Shown here in pieces: positions 8,869-18,109 of a DNA stretch of 64,000 bases. This DNA comes from a bacterium. GTDB taxonomy: Bacteria; Desulfobacterota; Desulfocorpusculales; Desulfocorpusculum. Numbering within the stretch: the first letter of the stretch is position 1; the number at the start of each line of letters is the position of its first letter. Under the pieces are notes generated by a model. It made no database searches, was not told the DNA's origin, and worked only from the letters and a program-made list of their open reading frames with translations. The DNA is taken from assembly GCA_037481695.1 (NCBI GenBank), contig JBBFLE010000011.1:62001-126000 (forward strand). Direction: 5' to 3'. Both the position numbers and the translations under genes were made by a program.

Positions 8869-9528
8869 ATGAAACAGATCGCCGTTATCGGGTTGGGCAA
8901 TTTTGGATATCACTTGGCCACAAACCTTTGCGCCAAAGGCCACGAGGTCATGGCTATAGACAGGGATCCCCAGAAGGTTCAAGCCATAAAAGACCTTGTG
9001 ACTCGGGCCGTGATGGCCGATGCCACAGACAGAGAGGTGCTGGAGGACCTGGGCCTGAGGCAGATGGACACGGTGGTGGTTTCCATAGGAACTGAAATGA
9101 GTAATTCCATACTGGCTACACTCCATCTCAAGGAGATAGGGGTGAAGCGTGTGGTGGCCATGGCCATTAGCGAGCCTCACGAGCGCATCTTGCGAAGGGT
9201 GGGTGCCTCGGAGGTTGTGTTTCCGGAGAAAGATCTTGCCACATCCCTGGCCGAGAAGCTTCACAACCCCAACATGCTGGACTACCTGCCCTTTTCCCCT
9301 GATTACAGCATCGTGGAACTGGCTCCTCCAAGGAAGTTCATAGGCAGATCCCTCAAAGAGCTGGACCTGATAAACCGCTATGGGGTCCAGGTAGTGGCTG
9401 TTAGGGAGCTGGTGCCAGAACGCCTGAACATGATCCCCACGGGGAATTTTGTAGTTAAAGACAGCGACATCATAATCCTCTTAGGCCCCAACAAGTCCCT
9501 GGAAAAAATAAGGGAACAAGATGTCTAA
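8869..9528 (+). CDS. ktrA: KtrA-type RCK subunit of K+ uptake system
   Basis: Cytoplasmic regulatory subunit that forms a gating ring on KtrB and binds nucleotides. The 219 residues start at ATG 8869 after TGAGGTG; in-frame GTG 8857 is less likely. The N-terminal Rossmann fold has the dinucleotide motif IGLGNFG (about 6-12) and acidic residue D at the end of beta 2 (AIDRD). The C-terminal RCK_C domain (about 135-219) includes FIGRSLKELDLINRYGVQVVAV. Only one RCK repeat is present, unlike the two-repeat TrkA encoded at 10971-12338. Confidence 0.93.
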   Translation: MKQIAVIGLGNFGYHLATNLCAKGHEVMAIDRDPQKVQAIKDLVTRAVMADATDREVLEDLGLRQMDTVVVSIGTEMSNSILATLHLKEIGVKRVVAMAISEPHERILRRVGASEVVFPEKDLATSLAEKLHNPNMLDYLPFSPDYSIVELAPPRKFIGRSLKELDLINRYGVQVVAVRELVPERLNMIPTGNFVVKDSDIIILLGPNKSLEKIREQDV

Positions 9529-9535
9529 GAGGCTA

Positions 9536-10969
9536 TCATTTCTTCCAGAAATCGGGGAAGAGAAGCACGAAAACGGTGTAGATCTCAAGCCGACCGGCCA
9601 ACATGCAAAAGATGAGCACACATTTGCCTGCACCAGGTATGTCTGCATAATGGCCTGAAGGCCCCACCTGGGCAAGTCCCGGCCCGATGTTGCCCAGGGT
9701 GGCTGCCACTGAAGAGGCGCTGGTGATCAAATCCATTCCCAAACCCGCCATTACCCCTGAAGCTACAGCGAATATGCCCATGTAAAGCAATGTCATGCCC
9801 AGCACATGATTTACTACAGCCGGTGGCACCGTCTGTTTGGCTATCTTGACAGCCACCACGGCCTGAGGATGAAGCAATCTTCGAAGCTCGCCCTGCAGGT
9901 ACCGGTAAAGGATCAGGAAACGCACGCACTTGATGCCTCCACCCGTGGATCCTGCGCAGCCACCCACAAACATCAGAAGAAACAAGACCAGGCGGCAAAG
10001 GGGAGGCCACTTGTCAAAATCTGCCGTGGCAAATCCGGTGGTGGTCATTATGGAAACCACCTGGAAGGCCGCATCCTCCAACCTCTCCAGCCATGGCCCT
10101 CCCTCAAAAGCCAGCAGATAAGCCAGCACCAGTGCTGTAAAAAAAATCAAGAGCCCCAGGTAGAGCCTGAATTCCCTGTCCAGCCAGTACTGGGCCAAGG
10201 TGCCTCTTGCCACAGCATAATGAAGGGAGAAGTTTGTGGCCGCCAAGAACATAAAGAAAATAATGACCACTCGGTGATAGTGACTGTAAAAGGCAATGCT
10301 TTCGCTTCTGGTGGAAAAACCACCTGTGGCCATGGTGGTGAAGGAGTGGCATATGGAATCAAAAAAGCTCATGCCTCCGGCTGCAAGAAAACCTATCTGG
10401 ATCAGTGTGATGACCAGATAGGTCTGCCACAGGAGCCTTGCCGTGTCCGCTATCTTGGGCTTGAGTTTGTCCAGGAAAGGCCCGGGGACCTCTGCCCTGT
10501 AAAGCTGTACAGCGCCCACTCCCAGCAGAGGCAGGACAGCTACACCCAGCAGGATTATGCCCATGCCTCCCAGCCACTGGACCATGGAGCGCCAAAGCAG
10601 AAAGCTCTTGGGGAGATCTTCTGGTTTGGGGATCACCGAGGCTCCTGTGGTAGTAAAGCCAGAGACCACCTCGAAGAGGGCGTCCAATGGAGAAAGAATG
10701 CCTGAAAGCACAAAAGGAACAGCCCCGAAAGCACTGGCCGTGAGCCATCCAAAGGAAACTATGGCAAAGGCCCCTCTACGACCTATGGTGATCTTGCCAC
10801 GCAGGCCCCATATGCTTCCAAGGCCGCCCACCAGAACCGCCAGTATTACCCCCTTGAGGAAATCCAGAGTCTCTTTTTCTCCTTCCCAGAGGCTGATCCC
10901 CAAAGGCAGAAGCATGGTGAGTCCCACGCAGAGATTAAAGAAACACAGAATGCCTATTACCTGGCGCAT
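9536..10969 (-). CDS. trkH: Trk potassium uptake protein TrkH
   Basis: Ion-conducting membrane subunit of the Trk system; 477 residues, typical of TrkH. The four selectivity-filter loops are GFTTTGASV, MATGGFSTRS, MTTTGFATAD and ATLGNIGPGL, and a gate-loop-like GGCAGSTGGGIK lies before the fourth. The N-terminal helices absent from KtrB are present. Its ATG overlaps the trkA stop, so trkA-trkH form a coupled operon. It converges on ktrA with a 7-nt gap and no obvious terminator. Confidence 0.94.
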   Translation of the reverse strand: MRQVIGILCFFNLCVGLTMLLPLGISLWEGEKETLDFLKGVILAVLVGGLGSIWGLRGKITIGRRGAFAIVSFGWLTASAFGAVPFVLSGILSPLDALFEVVSGFTTTGASVIPKPEDLPKSFLLWRSMVQWLGGMGIILLGVAVLPLLGVGAVQLYRAEVPGPFLDKLKPKIADTARLLWQTYLVITLIQIGFLAAGGMSFFDSICHSFTTMATGGFSTRSESIAFYSHYHRVVIIFFMFLAATNFSLHYAVARGTLAQYWLDREFRLYLGLLIFFTALVLAYLLAFEGGPWLERLEDAAFQVVSIMTTTGFATADFDKWPPLCRLVLFLLMFVGGCAGSTGGGIKCVRFLILYRYLQGELRRLLHPQAVVAVKIAKQTVPPAVVNHVLGMTLLYMGIFAVASGVMAGLGMDLITSASSVAATLGNIGPGLAQVGPSGHYADIPGAGKCVLIFCMLAGRLEIYTVFVLLFPDFWKK

Positions 10970-10970
10970 T

Positions 10971-12338
10971 TCACCAATACTCTAGCTTGACACTGACTAT
11001 CTTTTCCAAGAGTTTAAGGGAGTCAGAGGCCACAACCATCACCACCCGGTCTCCAGGCTGGATCTGAGTATCCCCAGTAGGGATCATGACATGCTCCCCC
11101 CTGGTAATGGCACCCACCAGAATCCCCTTGGGCAAACCCAGATCTTTGATCTGTCTGGCCACAAGGTCAGAGGTCTCCAGGGCCTCCACCTCCAAGAGTT
11201 CGGCTTGGCCTTCTGGGAAAGTAACTACATTGGCTACCCGGCCCCTTCGGACATACTGAAGAATGCGGTTTATGGCGATGAGGGAGGGACTTATGACCAC
11301 ATCCACCCCGGTCTGATAAGCCAAGGGGATGTAACCCACCCGGTTTGCAAGGGCTATGACCCTCTTACAACCCATTCTCTTGCCCAGCAAGGAGACCAAG
11401 ATATTTTTTTCTTCGTCTGAAGTCAGGGCAAGAAAAGCGTCTAGTTTGTGCACACCTTCCTCTTTCATGATCTCCGAGGAGGTGAAGTCTCCTTTTATGA
11501 CCGTGGCATTGTCCAGCTCTGAGGCAAGTAACTCGCATCTTTCCTCGTTGGGGTCCACCACGCACACTTGTAGTCCTCTGTGTTCGAGGGCGCGTGCGAC
11601 CTTTAACCCAAGGGAGTTGCCTCCATATATCATGACCCTGCGAGGTGGTCTGGCATTTGAAGGATCAAAACTCAGGAAGACCTCTGAAACCGCCTGAGAG
11701 GTTCCCAGAAGGTAGACCAGGTCATGGAGCTGAATTTTGTCTTCTCCTCTAGGAATAACAGCCTGTTCCCCACGCAGTATGGCGGCCACTATCAGACCCC
11801 TCTCCGTGAGTATGTTTGTGAGCTCCTTTAGGCGTTTTCCCACAAAAGGATTCTGTTCCTCAGCCACGAAAGATGCTATCCTGAGCCTGCCCCCTGCCAG
11901 GTCCACCACGTCCTTTGCCCTGTGAGTCTCCAGGATTCTAAGGATGGAATCCACGGCCTCCTGATCGGTGTTTATCACCAGGTCAATACCTAAGCGATCG
12001 GGGCCCATGAGACGAGCGCTTGTGGCGTACTCAGGATCCCTTATCCTGGCCACCTTCTTGGGGATCTTGGATTGAATTCCGGCCACCAAACAAGAGATCA
12101 TATTGACTTCATCACTGTCAGTAGCGGCTATGAGAATGTCAGCCTTGTGAATTTCCGCCTTGCGCAAAATGCTCATGCTGCTGCCGCTTCCACACAGTGT
12201 GCGCACATCCAGTAACTCAGAAACACTCTCAAGCTTTTGCTCATCCTTGTCGATTACCACGATGTCTTTATATTCTCGACTGAGGCGAGCAGCCACATTG
12301 AAGCCCACCTCTCCTGCTCCTATGACAATTATGAACAT
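10971..12338 (-). CDS. trkA: Trk system potassium uptake protein TrkA
   Basis: Peripheral NAD-binding regulator of TrkH. The 455 residues contain two complete RCK modules: nucleotide motif IGAGEVG at residues 5-11 with acidic IDKD, and a second, degenerate one, IYGGNSLG, near residue 237; each is followed by an RCK_C domain. ATG at 12338 is preceded by AGGAGAAAGAATTAA. It is the first gene of trkA-trkH, with a leader of about 200 nt that may contain hairpins. Confidence 0.94.
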   Translation of the reverse strand: MFIIVIGAGEVGFNVAARLSREYKDIVVIDKDEQKLESVSELLDVRTLCGSGSSMSILRKAEIHKADILIAATDSDEVNMISCLVAGIQSKIPKKVARIRDPEYATSARLMGPDRLGIDLVINTDQEAVDSILRILETHRAKDVVDLAGGRLRIASFVAEEQNPFVGKRLKELTNILTERGLIVAAILRGEQAVIPRGEDKIQLHDLVYLLGTSQAVSEVFLSFDPSNARPPRRVMIYGGNSLGLKVARALEHRGLQVCVVDPNEERCELLASELDNATVIKGDFTSSEIMKEEGVHKLDAFLALTSDEEKNILVSLLGKRMGCKRVIALANRVGYIPLAYQTGVDVVISPSLIAINRILQYVRRGRVANVVTFPEGQAELLEVEALETSDLVARQIKDLGLPKGILVGAITRGEHVMIPTGDTQIQPGDRVVMVVASDSLKLLEKIVSVKLEYW

Positions 12339-12979
12339 TTAATTCTTTCTCCTGGCCCCTGTTTGCCTTGCTTGCGAGGCGCCTTGCAGGATAAAGCCCC
12401 TGGGTTCCCAATGGAAGCTTTTCCCAAAGGCCTCTTGGGGAAGAAAAAAATCTTCTGTCCCTTGGAAACAACTCAAATCACTCCAGAGGCCCCTTTTGGA
12501 ATAATTTTATGCGCCCTTGCAGGGCGCCTGGCCATATTTAAACATTTATTATACCAGCTCTTGGGCCTGCAGCTAATCCTCCTGATCGTGGCAGCAGGAA
12601 GGTGTTTGCGCCTGTGAGCGAATCCAGGCTTTTGAGCCAGGCCACCCAAGGGGATTTATGATATCATGGGTGCTGAGCCTAAGGGGCAGCCAGCAAAGAA
12701 ACATTGGTTTTGAGCTCAAGACACAAGGCCTTGGGTGTTCTTGAAAGACAATGACTGGGCTCTTATCAAGGGGCAAAAATGGCCCGTAACTTAATGAAAA
12801 GTCAAAGTTAAAAGCACCCATAGCCAGGAACCCCTCACTTACCAGTTGGGTATTACTGTGGGAAATGAACCTTGAGATAGCTTCATGGAGCACGGGATTA
12901 AGTAGTCCTTCAAAACTGTAATGATCTGGGGAAATATGGGGACTGAATCAATATGTTTGGGTATCTAATTTGATCTGAA
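12339..12979. other. 641-bp divergent intergenic region (trkA / MBL hydrolase)
   Basis: No gene is supported here. A perfect stem GCGCCC (12511-12516), loop TTGCA, GGGCGC (12522-12527) lies about 170 bp before trkA. ATTATA at 12548-12553 is a perfect TATAAT on the minus strand but has only a weak -35 (TTAGCT on the minus strand, 12571-12576), so a trkA promoter there is tentative. That would give a leader of about 200 nt. I looked for a c-di-AMP-type riboswitch, which controls K+ genes elsewhere, and could not align one. Confidence 0.5.
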
Positions 12980-13885
12980 ATGGAGGGACAGGAGGTGAGA
13001 AACGAGATCCAATGGGGCCCTGTGAGATTTATCCAGGGCCAGAACAAGGGAAGATATCCCTATTGCCACTCTCTTTACATAGAGGAGGCCGGGGTTCTAA
13101 TAGATCCGGGCTCTGACAGGCAGGTCCTTCAAGAAATAAAGGCTGGAGGCGGTGTGAGGCAGGTATGGCTCTCCCATTGGCATGAAGATCACATGATCCA
13201 TCTGGATTTGTTTGAAGATCTCCCCATATGGATTTCCCAACAGGATGCTCCACCCTTAGGGGATCTGGAGACTTTCCTGGACTGGTACGGCATGGAGGAG
13301 GAGTCTTACAGGCAGCACTGGCGGGATGTGCTGGCTGGCCAGTTTCATCTTAAGCCCAGAAGGCCTGCTGGTTTCTTGGTCCCAGGGCAAAGGCTTGAGC
13401 TCCCGGGTGTGACTGTGGAGGTGATCCACACTCCAGGGCACACTCCGGGGCACCTGGCTTTCAGGTTCTTGGAACAGGGGGTTCTGTTTCTGGGGGACTA
13501 CGACCTGACAGCATTTGGGCCCTGGTACGGAGATCTATACTCCAGCATAGAGGAGACCCTGGAGTCTGTAAGAGTTCTGCGTGAGATGGATGCAAGGGTT
13601 TGGATAGCAGGCCACGAGGCCGGCATATTCCAAGAGCCTCCTGACTCCCTTTGGGACTCATATGTTGAAGTCATAAAAAAAAGAGAGCAGAAGCTCCTGG
13701 AGTTCCTCAAGGAACCCAAGACAATGGATGAGATCGTAAAGGCCTGGATCGTCTATGGGAGGCCTCGTGAGCCTCAAGCCTTTTTTGAATTTGGCGAGAA
13801 GGCCATAATGGGCAAGCACCTCAAGAGGCTTGTCTCCCAGGGGCTGGTTTCAAAGGAGGCCGGGCGCTTCAGATCAAGGGGCTGA
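12980..13885 (+). CDS. MBL-fold metallo-hydrolase
   Basis: Metallo-beta-lactamase-fold hydrolase of 301 residues. Metal-binding motifs are SHWHEDHM (the HxHxDH motif, about residue 72), HTPGHTPGHLAF (about 154) and GDYDLTAFGPWYGD (about 172), with a later His in IAGHEAG. The C-terminal third (about 230-301) looks like a small winged-helix region common in glyoxalase-II-like and lactamase-like MBL proteins. The substrate cannot be read from sequence. It is followed after 12 nt by a DUF72 gene. Confidence 0.85.
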   Translation: MEGQEVRNEIQWGPVRFIQGQNKGRYPYCHSLYIEEAGVLIDPGSDRQVLQEIKAGGGVRQVWLSHWHEDHMIHLDLFEDLPIWISQQDAPPLGDLETFLDWYGMEEESYRQHWRDVLAGQFHLKPRRPAGFLVPGQRLELPGVTVEVIHTPGHTPGHLAFRFLEQGVLFLGDYDLTAFGPWYGDLYSSIEETLESVRVLREMDARVWIAGHEAGIFQEPPDSLWDSYVEVIKKREQKLLEFLKEPKTMDEIVKAWIVYGRPREPQAFFEFGEKAIMGKHLKRLVSQGLVSKEAGRFRSRG

Positions 13886-13897
13886 GGCACAAAAGAA

Positions 13898-14881
13898 TTG
13901 GAACTAGAGGCATATTTCTTCAGGGATTTGCATTCCGCTGTATTCATGGGTACGGCCAGCGACAGATATGCTGGATGGCTGGGTCAGATTTACAGCCCAG
14001 AGCTTTACAAAGGAAGGACGCAAAAAAGGGAAAGGAGGCTTGGGCAAAAGAGTTTCCTAGAAGAGGTGCTACCTGTAGATAGCCTCCAGGAATACTTCCA
14101 ACACTTTGAGGTGCTGGAAGTGGATTTTACCTTCTATGCTCCCCTATTGGAAAAAGGCCGGCCCACGGCCAACCACAGGCTCCTGGAAATGTACAGGGCC
14201 CACATGGGACCAAAGGACCGGGTCATTCTCAAGGCCCCCCAGTTGGTCACGGCTCAGGTGCTGAGAAAGGCAAACCGCTTTGAGGCAAACCCCAGATACC
14301 TGGATCCGGAGCTCTTTACCGTGGGCTTTTATGAACCGGCCAACAGGCTGCTGGGTTCCAATCTGGCCGCAATTGTCTTGGAGCAAGAATACCAACGCAA
14401 GGAAGGCAGGGTCTCGCCGGATGAGATGGCTCGGGATCTGGAGAATTTTTTCAGGCAGATCCCCGGAGATGACCGTTATCATTTGGAGTTGAGGACGCCC
14501 CAGTACTTGGTAGAGCCAGTGTTTCAGGTAATGGAGCTCTATGGTGTGGGCCAGGTGCTTTCTCACTGGAGCTGGCTTCCTCCCCTTGCCAAGCAGATGA
14601 AGACCTCGGGTGGAAGGTTTTTGAAAGAGGGGAGGGCCTGGGTTATAAGGCTTATGACCCCCCTGGGGATGCGCTACGAGGATGCCTATGCCATGGCATA
14701 CCCATTTGATCGTGTTGTGGAGGGAATGCTCCAATCTCGCATGATAGAGGAGACAGCGCAAATTCTGAGGGTCATCACCCAGGCACAAGGCTTGGCCTAT
14801 GTCATAGTGAACAATCGATCAGGGGGTAATGCCCCTGAGATCGCGCGAATGGTGGCCCAGCGCTTCCTGGGATTATTGTAG
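13898..14881 (+). CDS. DUF72 (YecE-like) TIM-barrel protein
   Basis: 327 residues, with the DUF72 N-terminal strand VFMGTASDRYAGWLGQIY and internal barrel motifs such as FTFYAPLLE (about 80), LRTPQYLV and YVIVNNRSGGNAPEIA near the C terminus. The start TTG at 13898 is chosen because ATG 13946 would cut the first beta strand. DUF72 proteins are widespread and of unclear function. The gene lies between an MBL hydrolase and a QueG-like protein with short gaps, suggesting one operon. Confidence 0.82.
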   Translation: MELEAYFFRDLHSAVFMGTASDRYAGWLGQIYSPELYKGRTQKRERRLGQKSFLEEVLPVDSLQEYFQHFEVLEVDFTFYAPLLEKGRPTANHRLLEMYRAHMGPKDRVILKAPQLVTAQVLRKANRFEANPRYLDPELFTVGFYEPANRLLGSNLAAIVLEQEYQRKEGRVSPDEMARDLENFFRQIPGDDRYHLELRTPQYLVEPVFQVMELYGVGQVLSHWSWLPPLAKQMKTSGGRFLKEGRAWVIRLMTPLGMRYEDAYAMAYPFDRVVEGMLQSRMIEETAQILRVITQAQGLAYVIVNNRSGGNAPEIARMVAQRFLGLL

Positions 14882-14913
14882 GAAGATCGGCCAGTTGCAT
14901 GGGAGGCACATGG

Positions 14914-15720
14914 ATGACAGAGGTAAAGAGGCTTCAGGAACTTCTCAATGGTCTTGTGAAAAAGCAAACTGCACCCCAAGAGGGTGAAGGGATCTGGAGA
15001 AAACCCCTTCTGGTTTCGGCCAAGCTGGATGAGCGCTTCTTGAAACTAAGGGAAATGGCGGCCTCTGACCACCTCATGCCCTGGGAGCTACTTCCTAGTG
15101 CCAAGAGCCTCATAGTGTTTTTCCTGCCATTTGCCAAAGCACTGGTCCGGGAGAACTCAGGCGGCCAAGAGCCTTCCCGCGGCTGGGGCACGGCCTATGT
15201 GCAGACCAATGAATTCATCGCCAAAATAAGCCAAGAAATGAGCCTGTTGCTAAGGCAAGCTGGCTATGCTTCGGCCGTGACCCCTCCCACACATAATTTC
15301 GATCCAGTGAGGCTCATGAGCCGGTGGTCGCACAAGCATCTAGGCTACTTGGCCGGGCTTGGACGCTTTGGCCAAAATTCTCAACTCATAACACCTTCAG
15401 GCTGTGCAGGCAGATTGGGGAGTCTGGTCACAGAGGCGGATCTGGGTGATCATCCCCTGGATCTGGGAAAAGAGGCCTGCCTCCACAAGATGGGGAAACC
15501 CTGTCTCAAGTGCTTCAAGCGCTGTCCTGTGGGAGCCCTGAGCCTCAACGGGTTTGACAGAAAGGCCTGCTGGGAAAGACTCAAGCTCAACAGGGAAAGG
15601 GCCTCCAGCCTGGCCGGCCTGCCTGAGAACACACATGTCTGCGGAAAGTGTGTTGCCATGCTGCCCTGCAGCTTTAAGGATCCTGTAGCAGCATCCGCGC
15701 TTCAGCTGGCCTGCCCGTGA
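14914..15720 (+). CDS. 4Fe-4S protein related to epoxyqueuosine reductase (QueG)
   Basis: 268 residues. The central block YLAGLGRFGQNSQLITPSG resembles the QueG/reductive-dehalogenase core, and the C-terminal part has clusters of cysteines: PCLKCFKRCPVGAL and VCGKCVAMLPCSF. The spacing differs from the canonical double CxxCxxCxxxCP of QueG, so the tRNA-modification role is not assured. The start is ATG 14914 with GGGAGG eight bases upstream; ATG 14899 is the alternative. Its 3' end overlaps the convergent nucleotidyltransferase by 19 nt. Confidence 0.7.
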   Translation: MTEVKRLQELLNGLVKKQTAPQEGEGIWRKPLLVSAKLDERFLKLREMAASDHLMPWELLPSAKSLIVFFLPFAKALVRENSGGQEPSRGWGTAYVQTNEFIAKISQEMSLLLRQAGYASAVTPPTHNFDPVRLMSRWSHKHLGYLAGLGRFGQNSQLITPSGCAGRLGSLVTEADLGDHPLDLGKEACLHKMGKPCLKCFKRCPVGALSLNGFDRKACWERLKLNRERASSLAGLPENTHVCGKCVAMLPCSFKDPVAASALQLACP

Positions 15721-16490
15721 GAGAAGTGAAAGATTTCTTCCAGCTCTCTTCTCCTGGCCCCATAGGGGCTGGGCTCGGGTAAATAAAGACCCGTGGATTC
15801 TATGAAGCGGGCTACCCTGGTACAAAGCCCTTTTTTCCAGGGTAGACCTCTTTGCCGCCTTGTGCGTACCCAGCTGGAGGAGACCCCCTCCATCTTCTTA
15901 GGTGAAGGCACCAGCGGGAATCTCACGGGAAGCCTAATGTTAGGCATTGCCGGTCTCTCAAACACAGTAAATGAGCCCAATGAGAAGAGCTCATCCAGTT
16001 CTTTTTCGGCATCCCCATAGAACCCTGGATCCAGAATGCGGGCCATGGTGTCTGCTCCCACAAGAAAACTCCATCTCGTGCCAGGAGCAAAAGTGAGCGA
16101 AAGAGCCCTTGCCTTCTCCAAGAAAAGCCCGTGGCTTGAAAGCCCTATGAGAAGTCTTTTCTGGAGATGGAAGGCCACTTGGAGCATCAGATACCTGTCT
16201 ACGATGTGAGCGTCTTGGGGTGGCTTGTCAGCATGGCGAAGATCCAAGATCAGTAAAACCCGGTCAAAGCCTCCCCTTTCCAATGCCCATTTCACCATGT
16301 GGCTGTGGGCCAGGGTTGGGGGGTTAAAGGAACCTGGTAAAATGGCCCAAGATCCAGCCTCAGATCTCAAGGCCCATGGGCTCTCTGGGACTCTTATTTG
16401 AGGCAGGCCTGTTCTAAGACACTCTGTGGCGGTCTTACCCAGAGCCTGGGCCAAGCTGATTTCTGCCTGGGAAAGCACGGCCGAGTGCAA
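15702..16490 (-). CDS. NadD/cytidylyltransferase-like nucleotidyltransferase
   Basis: 262 residues with a Rossmann-like nucleotidyltransferase core. LPGSFNPPTLAHSHM (about 51-65) corresponds to the G[ST]FxPxHxGH motif of NadD but has Ala for the motif glycine (TLAH). FLVGADTMARIL and the C-terminal VSSSWVR match the family's ISSTxIR phosphate-binding motif. The first 45 residues are outside the family core. It may make NAD or another dinucleotide; the substrate is unassigned. The start is TTG 16490, seven bases after the lipoprotein gene, so both are probably co-transcribed. Confidence 0.7.
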   Translation of the reverse strand: MHSAVLSQAEISLAQALGKTATECLRTGLPQIRVPESPWALRSEAGSWAILPGSFNPPTLAHSHMVKWALERGGFDRVLLILDLRHADKPPQDAHIVDRYLMLQVAFHLQKRLLIGLSSHGLFLEKARALSLTFAPGTRWSFLVGADTMARILDPGFYGDAEKELDELFSLGSFTVFERPAMPNIRLPVRFPLVPSPKKMEGVSSSWVRTRRQRGLPWKKGLCTRVARFIESTGLYLPEPSPYGARRRELEEIFHFSHGQAS

Positions 16491-16496
16491 GATCCT

Positions 16497-17135
16497 TCAA
16501 CTCTGAGGCAGAACTCCTTCGAAAAGCCTTCCCAAGGCCTCCATGACCGTGCGGTTGAGTTCTTCTTCCACATCCCTGATGTCGAATTGGAGGGTTGTTT
16601 TTTGGGGGCTTATTTCTATGGACCTAGTCAAGACCTCATTTTTTTCCACCAGTCCTATGGATGCGCTTAGCCTGACTCTGTAACGCGTAGTGGTTCTAAA
16701 TATCGAAGAGTCAGAGTTCACCTCCATGGCCTCGATACGCCCGGTCACGGCAGCCTTGAGATCCTTGGGAAGTTCTTTTAGGGCCTCAGGTTCTCCACTC
16801 CAGGATCGGAGGTCTACCACCTTCATTCCCTTGGCCTCCAAGAATCTCACAACCATCAAACCCAGGTCTTTGCCGGTTGTGGGAGAACCCAGCATGATGG
16901 TCTCAGGGCTTCCATCCACCCGTATTCGCTTACCCAAGATCTGGGGAGTGGATCTGGTGTCTTGAAAAGGGGCCACTCCCACTGTTATGGCTTGTGCAGT
17001 AGAGTACTCCCCAGTGGGTCTGAACTGGAGGTACACCATCTGTACGCCCGAACCGCTGCAGGAGACAAGACCCAGGAAAATAATACCCCAAGCCGCCAGG
17101 CAATTAAGTCTCATCAAGAACGACAGGTTGGTCAT
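16497..17135 (-). CDS. Predicted lipoprotein, function unknown
   Basis: 212 residues starting at ATG 17135 after GGGGGAAGAGAA. The N terminus has a hydrophobic stretch ending in the lipobox LGLVSC, so the mature protein is probably lipid-anchored at Cys. The rest has alternating strands (AITVGVAPFQDTRS, AAVTGRIEAMEV, YRVRLSASIGLV) resembling outer-membrane assembly or curli/PEGA-like lipoproteins, but no family can be named. An in-frame ATG 26 codons upstream is rejected because it would bury the signal peptide. Confidence 0.75.
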   Translation of the reverse strand: MTNLSFLMRLNCLAAWGIIFLGLVSCSGSGVQMVYLQFRPTGEYSTAQAITVGVAPFQDTRSTPQILGKRIRVDGSPETIMLGSPTTGKDLGLMVVRFLEAKGMKVVDLRSWSGEPEALKELPKDLKAAVTGRIEAMEVNSDSSIFRTTTRYRVRLSASIGLVEKNEVLTRSIEISPQKTTLQFDIRDVEEELNRTVMEALGRLFEGVLPQS

Positions 17136-17344
17136 TTCTCTTCCCCCACTGCTAGGGGCTGCCTCATCACAGGCTGCCCCCAAGGTCCATGTGTTCTCAA
17201 GGCTCCCATGCATGATAGGTTAGCCTCTTTGCCAGGTCAATCTAAATCCAGTAAAGACCCTTGCCAAAAAACGCAAACTCCACTATGAAAGTGTGAGAGT
17301 TCTTTGGGAAAGGGGTATGGACCGTTTTCAAAAGGAGGGCACAG

Positions 17345-18109
17345 ATGGGGGATCATTTCGACTTGAGCGGTAAAGTGGGTATAGTTACGGGAGGCGGCAA
17401 GGGAATCGGGAAAGCCATAGCCTTGGGTCTGGCTGAGGCCGGAGCAAAGCTCATGATTGCCGCAAGAACTCAGGCAGAGATAGAGGCAACGGCCGCAGAA
17501 ATAAGGGCCAAGGGAGGGGAAGCTGCATGGCGGGTCACAGACGTGAGTCTGAGCGATCAGGTGGAAGCACTGGTCACGGCCACTGTGGAGACCTTCGGAC
17601 GCTTGGATCTGCTCATCAACAATGCGGCCAGAAGTTTTCTTAGGCCTTTGCTGGAATTAAGGGAAGATGGATTCGACAAGATCTTTGACACCAATGTGAA
17701 GGGCACCTTCCTGCTCAGCCGTGCTGCTGCCAGGGTGATGAAAGAACAGGGAGGAGGAAGAATCGTGAACATCACCACAGTGGGGGCTGTGCGGGGAGGC
17801 GTGATGATGGGTGTTTATCATGCCAGCAAGGCTGCTGTGAAGATGCTTACCATGTGCATGGCCGCTGAATGGGCTCCTTACAATATCTCGGTCAATGCCG
17901 TGGGGCCAGGGCTCACACGTACTCACTTCAGCCAGCCCATATGGAGCAATCCAGAAGTGGAAAGGCAGATTGTCATGAGGATTCCCAAGGGTAGACTCGC
18001 CGAACCGCAGGATATAGTTGGAGCCGTGCTCTTCCTATGCTCGGATTCGGCTGGTTTTATAACAGGCCAAAGCCTGTATGTGGACGGTGGCACACTGGCC
18101 ACCACCTGA
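17345..18109 (+). CDS. SDR-family NAD(P)-dependent oxidoreductase
   Basis: 254-residue short-chain dehydrogenase/reductase. TGGGKGIG (about 14-21) is the cofactor motif, NNAA near 92 stabilises the central sheet, and YHASK (about 158-162) is the catalytic Tyr/Lys pair. The usual catalytic Ser position falls in NITTVGAV and is Thr. The C terminus, GQSLYVDGG, matches FabG/glucose-dehydrogenase-like enzymes. Start ATG 17345 follows AAGGAGGGCACAG. The substrate is unknown. Confidence 0.9.
   Translation: MGDHFDLSGKVGIVTGGGKGIGKAIALGLAEAGAKLMIAARTQAEIEATAAEIRAKGGEAAWRVTDVSLSDQVEALVTATVETFGRLDLLINNAARSFLRPLLELREDGFDKIFDTNVKGTFLLSRAAARVMKEQGGGRIVNITTVGAVRGGVMMGVYHASKAAVKMLTMCMAAEWAPYNISVNAVGPGLTRTHFSQPIWSNPEVERQIVMRIPKGRLAEPQDIVGAVLFLCSDSAGFITGQSLYVDGGTLATT

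Noticed and set aside
12339-12541. c-di-AMP riboswitch before trkA
   Set aside because: The leader was read for the conserved GGGGAAC and downstream elements; they could not be aligned.
12573-12893. Minus-strand 106-codon frame in the trkA upstream gap
   Set aside because: No family, no ribosome site and no support from neighbours.
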